The notes under the pieces are model-generated. The model searched no databases. It saw only the letters and a list, made by a program, of their open reading frames with translations, and was not told the DNA's origin. A program made the position numbers and the translations under genes. Below, one piece after another: positions 33,864 to 36,761 of a stretch of 36,761 bases of DNA. The DNA is from Chloroflexi bacterium OLB14. Lineage in GTDB: Bacteria; Chloroflexota; Anaerolineae; Anaerolineales; Villigracilaceae. The stretch is from positions 1-36,761 of the forward strand of contig LMZR01000042.1 of the NCBI GenBank assembly GCA_001567105.1, written 5' to 3'. Every line of letters starts with the position of its first letter. The first letter of the stretch is position 1.

Positions 33864-34148
33864 ATGAAATTTAAAGACTTACTTTACAAAATTTTTAATA
33901 AACCAGCCCCTCACCTAGAAATGACCGATGATGTTGTTTTTAAGTTTATTCAAGTGCTGGAGCAAGCTCGCGCTGATGAGTTAGACTGTCAAGGAGTTTA
34001 TGCTCGTTTAGATGAGTTTGTAGAACACGAAGTACACGGCAAAGATGTTGAAAAAATTGCCCCTTTGATTCGTGAACATTTAGATATGTGTAGTGACTGT
34101 TATGATGAATACGAAGCGTTATTGAGAGTAATTGAAAACACAAAATAA
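33864..34148 (+). CDS. Small zinc-finger protein, probable anti-sigma or sigma partner
   Basis: A 94-residue protein with H72-L-D-M-C76-S-D-C79, the H-x3-C-x2-C pattern of zf-HC2 anti-sigma domains. It has no membrane helix, so if it regulates the sigma factor it does so in the cytosol. It lies 35 nt after the sigma gene and before a strong terminator, suggesting a two-gene operon. Assignment as anti-sigma factor is inference from motif and position. Confidence 0.72.
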   Translation: MKFKDLLYKIFNKPAPHLEMTDDVVFKFIQVLEQARADELDCQGVYARLDEFVEHEVHGKDVEKIAPLIREHLDMCSDCYDEYEALLRVIENTK

Positions 34149-34164
34149 ATTTTAGTATAAAAAG

Positions 34165-34197
34165 ATATCGCGGCATAAATGCCGCGATATTTTTTTA
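34165..34197. terminator. Bidirectional terminator between convergent genes
   Basis: ATATCGCGGCA (34165-34175), loop TAAA, TGCCGCGATAT (34180-34190) is a perfect 11-bp stem. On the plus strand it is followed by TTTTTTT, and on the minus strand by CTTTTTATAC, so it can end both the zinc-finger transcript and the DUF1684 transcript, whose stop codon is in the T-tract. Confidence 0.92.
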
Positions 34198-34702
34198 TTC
34201 ATGGAATAATTTCTCCCCTGCCCGAATTGGCACTTTCAAACGGTTTTCTGCGGGCGTTAAGGGGCATGACCATTTTTCGTTATAAGCACAATAAGGGTTG
34301 TAGGCTAAATTAAAGTCAATAAAAAAATAATCACCAGCTGAAGGCTCAGGTTCAAGGTAACGCCCTGCAGGGTAGGTTTCTTTGCCTGCTAAAGAATCTA
34401 TAAATGGCAAAAAGAATCCATGCTCATTTTCATAAATAGTTAATTCGGCTTCTATCCCTTCAACAACAAATTTGAATTTGCCATATTTTTGATATTCACG
34501 CACATCGCCTGTAGAAGTTTGCATCTGAAAACTTACTTTATCTGTAAATTCTTGCACTTGCACTTCAAAGCGCAAGGCATTATTTTCAGCAAAATAATTT
34601 TAACCCTTTGAAAGTTTTTCGTTGCTCAGGGGTAAGTGGGCTTTGCGCATGGTTTCCAAAAAAATCATCTTTCTCTTTACGAAAATCATCAAGTTCTGTC
34701 AT
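34195..34702 (-). CDS. DUF1684 domain protein (frameshifted)
   Basis: A protein of about 168 residues. The part open from 34575 has the DUF1684 core (F-x-F-x-V-E-G, L-x-x-Y-E, L-P-F-x-D, R-Y-L-E-P, D-F-N-L-A-Y-N-P-Y-C-A-Y-N, W-S-C-P-L). Removing one base at the A2 in the 34591-34601 A/T stretch joins it to an N-terminal frame reading M-T-E-L-D-D-F-R-K-E-K-D-D-F-F-G-N-H and S-P-L-T-P-E-Q-R, also typical of the family, ending G-L-K-Y-F-A-E-N-N-A. The family is widespread in bacteria and without settled function. The ATG is at 34702. Confidence 0.83.
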
Positions 34703-34863
34703 CTTTATCTCCAAAATTTGGTACGCATACTGCTCTAGCAGATTTACGTCAAACCTCAAGTTTTTTAACTAGATAAACCGAAAGCTTTATTTCTTACGAA
34801 ATTGAGGATTGGCTAAGAAAAAAGCCAACCCATCTTTTATTCACTCCTTAAAGCAAAAAGCCC

Positions 34864-34892
34864 TTGCTATTTCACTGGCTTTATGCTATTTT
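34864..34892 (+). promoter_or_regulatory. Possible promoter of the CheY-like gene
   Basis: TTGCTA (34864-34869) and TATTTT (34887-34892) are 17 bp apart, and the latter ends 6 nt before the ATG, again hinting at a leaderless mRNA. In the same gap, a hairpin TTGGCT/AGCCAA lies at about 34814-34831. The rest of 34703-34863 holds nothing recognisable. Confidence 0.45.
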
Positions 34893-34898
34893 TAGCAC

Positions 34899-35288
34899 AT
34901 GCCAATTCCACAAAAAACTGTCATGATTATTGAAGATGAGCCTGATGCCGCCGAACTATTCGGCGAGATGATGCGCCTTAACGGCTTTCGGGTTATCAAA
35001 ATGTTTTCTAGCACACCAGCCATTCCAATGATTGCTCAAGAAAAACCTGATGTCGTTTTGCTAGATATTATGATGCCTGATATTTCAGGTTTAGAAGTCT
35101 TACGCTTTATGCAACGCGAGCCAGACTTGGCAAAAATTCCCGTCATCGTCGTCTCTGCCAAAAGTATGCCAAGCGATATCAAGAATGGATTAGACGCAGG
35201 TGCTTCAATGTACCTCACCAAACCAGTCGGCTTTCAGGATTTGAAAAACGCCGTAGAAAAAGTATTAAACACTCACACCTCTGCATGA
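34899..35288 (+). CDS. CheY-like single-domain response regulator
   Basis: A 129-residue receiver domain: I-E-D13-E-P-D for Mg2+, D56 in L-L-D-I-M-M-P as phosphorylation site, S87-A-K and K108-P as switch residues. It has no output domain, so it acts by protein contacts. It could be a partner of the orphan PAS kinase at 27626 or of another kinase elsewhere. There is no Shine-Dalgarno before the ATG. Its TGA overlaps the thpR start (ATGA). Confidence 0.88.
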   Translation: MPIPQKTVMIIEDEPDAAELFGEMMRLNGFRVIKMFSSTPAIPMIAQEKPDVVLLDIMMPDISGLEVLRFMQREPDLAKIPVIVVSAKSMPSDIKNGLDAGASMYLTKPVGFQDLKNAVEKVLNTHTSA

Positions 35289-35866
35289 ATCAGATTCGCA
35301 CATTCATTGCTGTTGATCTTCCCCAACCTGTTTTAGATACCATTGAAAAAGACTTTTTTCGTTTGCAAAAAATTCTAAGCAAAGACCTAATCCGCTGGGT
35401 ATCCATTGAGAATATTCATCTGACATTAAAGTTTTTAGGCAACACCCCCACCACGCATATAGATTTTCTAAAACAGATTCTGCTTCATGTGGCAGATTCA
35501 CACGCCGCATTTGATTTGCAGATTCAAAGCATCGGTTCGTTTCCTAGCCTCAAATTGCCTCGTGTCATTTGGCTTGGAATTTTAACCTCAGCTGCGTTAA
35601 CTTCACTGCAAAAAGAGGTTGATGGAGCAGTTACCAAATTGGGGTATGAAAAAGAGGCGCGTGCTTTTTCGGCACATCTTACTTTGGGGCGAGTCAAACA
35701 AAATATCCAATCATCTGATTTACAAAAAATCCGCTCTGCATTGGAGACTTTTCAACTTGGCAAAATTCCATTGGCTAAGGTAGACTCGTTGCATCTGTAT
35801 CAAAGTGATTTGCACGCTAATGGCTCACTTTATACAAAATTATTTTCAGTTATGTTAAAGAGGTAA
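35285..35866 (+). CDS. thpR: RNA 2',3'-cyclic phosphodiesterase ThpR (2H family)
   Basis: A 193-residue 2H phosphoesterase that opens 2',3'-cyclic phosphates in RNA. The two signature H-x-T motifs are H45-L-T47 and H131-L-T133, at the usual spacing, with R-T-F-I-A-V-D-L-P near the start. The length is normal. It begins within the stop of the response regulator (ATGA) and ends 3 nt before rsfS, so the three genes are one operon. Confidence 0.9.
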   Translation: MNQIRTFIAVDLPQPVLDTIEKDFFRLQKILSKDLIRWVSIENIHLTLKFLGNTPTTHIDFLKQILLHVADSHAAFDLQIQSIGSFPSLKLPRVIWLGILTSAALTSLQKEVDGAVTKLGYEKEARAFSAHLTLGRVKQNIQSSDLQKIRSALETFQLGKIPLAKVDSLHLYQSDLHANGSLYTKLFSVMLKR

Positions 35867-35869
35867 ATT

Positions 35870-36214
35870 CTGAATACACTTGAACTTGCTCGTGAAATTG
35901 TAAATGTTTTAGAAGATAAAAAAGGCGAAGACATTATTTTATTAGATTTGAAAGAAGTCATTTCGTTTACCGATTATTTTGTTATTTGCACAGGCACCAG
36001 TGACCGCATGCTTGATGCGCTGGCAAATAGCGTTGTGGATGATGTACGAAAAAAGTATAAAAAGAAAGCTAAGAAACAAGGCAACTCTCGTGATGGCTGG
36101 GTGATTGTAGATTATGGTGATGTTGTAGTGCATTTGTTTTCGCCAGATCAACGTAATTTTTATAATATTGAAGAATTGTGGGAAGACGGTAAAGTGTTAT
36201 TGCGCTTGAAATAA
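35870..36214 (+). CDS. rsfS: Ribosome silencing factor RsfS, likely CTG start
   Basis: A 114-residue RsfS/Iojap protein that binds L14 and prevents subunit joining when nutrients run low. The core is D-L-K-E-V-I-S-F-T-D-Y-F-V-I-C-T-G-T-S-D-R, followed by W-V-I-V-D-Y-G-D-V-V-V-H-L-F. The in-frame sequence upstream of the TTG at 35948 reads N-T-L-E-L-A-R-E-I-V-N-V-L-E-D-K-K-G, the normal N-terminus, but contains no ATG, GTG or TTG. CTG at 35870 lies 6 nt after AAAGAGG, so it is the likely start; ATT at 35867 is the alternative. Confidence 0.88.
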   Translation: MNTLELAREIVNVLEDKKGEDIILLDLKEVISFTDYFVICTGTSDRMLDALANSVVDDVRKKYKKKAKKQGNSRDGWVIVDYGDVVVHLFSPDQRNFYNIEELWEDGKVLLRLK

Positions 36215-36278
36215 TTTGCATCCTAAACCTGATAGGTTTTTATGCATTTTTCAGACTTCGGAAGTCTCCATATAAATC

Positions 36279-36416
36279 CGTAGGGGCGACCCATCCATGC
36301 GATCAAAAATCATTTGAAAATAAATTGTCCTGATAATCAATTATCAAACTTATGCAAATGCGGGTCGCCCTTTTGGATAGCAAGAATTGCTTTGTAAAAC
36401 AGGGCGACCCGCCGTA
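36279..36416. repeat. GTAGGGGCGACCC / GGGTCGCCC repeat cluster
   Basis: The 36215-36690 gap has no gene. CCGTAGGGGCGACCC (36279-36293), GGGTCGCCC (36362-36370) and GGGCGACCCGCCGTA (36402-36416) are inverted copies of one unit; another part, GTCGCCCCTACGG, lies at 36631-36643. Confidence 0.75.
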
Positions 36417-36510
36417 CATTAATCAAGTTGCCATATGATTTTGTTTTGTGCATAAAAATTGATGATTGAAAAGTTTGGGAGTGGTGAAAAGAGAGAGTAA
36501 AAAAACAATC

Positions 36511-36580
36511 ACCACAGAGAGCACAGAGTCCACAGAGGTTTTTATAAGGTTTTCTCTGTGATCTTCGTGGTCTCTGTGGT
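36511..36580. repeat. ACCACAGAG...CTCTGTGGT inverted repeat
   Basis: ACCACAGAGAGCACAGAG begins the left arm (36511-36537) and GTGGTCTCTGTGGT ends the right arm (36554-36580), with short CACAGAG/CTCTGTG units repeated in each. Between it and 36630 I see nothing else. Confidence 0.8.
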
Positions 36581-36690
36581 TAAATCTTTTAGATTACTTT
36601 CTTTATTAGCCACTCTCAAAAGTTTGTTGTGTCGCCCCTACGGTTATATAATATAACCAATCTCTCTAAAATAAATTTTGGAAACAAGCC

Positions 36691-36761
36691 ATGAGCAAAA
36701 TTTCCCTTCTTTTCCTCGCCTTGATTTTAATTGCCTGCTCCCCGCAAGTGACAACTGTCAC
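36691..36761 (+). CDS. Lipoprotein, 5' end only (cut by window end)
   Basis: M-S-K-I-S followed by a hydrophobic stretch and lipobox L-I-A-C is a lipoprotein signal peptide; 23 complete codons are visible. Directly after the cysteine come S-P-Q-V-T-T-V-T, encoded by the start of a palindrome (AAGTGACA...TGTCAC) like the one in the CapA-like lipoprotein gene. The family cannot be told from this part. A weak GGAAAC lies before the ATG. Confidence 0.6.
   Translation, partial: MSKISLLFLALILIACSPQVTTV

Overview
The window looks like the chromosome of an uncultured Anaerolineae bacterium (phylum Chloroflexota). This is an inference from gene types, not from a marker gene. The clues are a DUF3048 lipoprotein beside a double-zinc-ribbon membrane protein, tandem FemAB-like transferases, a TPR/zinc-ribbon protein of a style common in this class, complex-I-like membrane subunits without catalytic partners, low GC, and very many short palindromic intergenic repeats.

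Layout. (1) 1-3345 reads as integron gene cassettes. The 3' end of one attC site is at 1-52, a whole attC at 1231-1360, and the 5' half of a third at 3322-3342. Between them lie two cassettes with two ORFs each: a small secreted protein plus a lipoprotein, then a TPR/zinc-ribbon protein plus a HEPN-like protein. No integrase is visible. (2) 3653-8307 holds metabolic and housekeeping genes: DUF1330, a class A beta-lactamase-like serine hydrolase, a MOSC protein, a CBU_0592-like membrane protein, and a D-cysteine desulfhydrase family enzyme. (3) 7151-15088 (minus) is an envelope region: two FemAB-like transferases, a CapD/PglF-like nucleotide-sugar dehydratase, a UDP-sugar epimerase, a polyprenyl-phosphate sugar transferase and a family 2 glycosyltransferase. 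(4) 15157-20707 (minus) carries RidA, a CapA-like lipoprotein, an NSAR/OSBS-type enolase-superfamily enzyme, two small membrane proteins and a DUF3048 lipoprotein. (5) 20909-24440 (plus) is a translationally coupled trio of complex-I/Mrp/hydrogenase-4-like membrane subunits. (6) 24483-32917 carries a coiled-coil protein, SelB, a PAS histidine kinase, an SRAP (HMCES/YedK) protein, an MFS exporter and a LysM/M23 peptidase. (7) 33000-36214 carries tRNA-Val(CAC), a sigma factor and a zinc-finger partner, DUF1684, a CheY-like regulator, ThpR and RsfS. A lipoprotein gene is cut off by the window end.

Two features run through the window. First, eleven genes are broken by single-base shifts, nearly all in homopolymers (A, T or G runs), and in each case a one-base correction restores a coherent protein. 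This looks like residual long-read sequencing error, so those genes are annotated as joined CDS. Second, several families of short inverted repeats fill the gaps, supply stop codons to neighbouring genes, and in places sit in frame inside genes (FemAB pair, CapA lipoprotein).

Regulation visible in the sequence includes a strong tRNA promoter, a tRNA terminator, a bidirectional terminator at 34165-34197, a hairpin covering the SelB ribosome-binding region, and -10 boxes about 7 nt before the ATG (apparently leaderless) for the sigma factor and the M23 peptidase.
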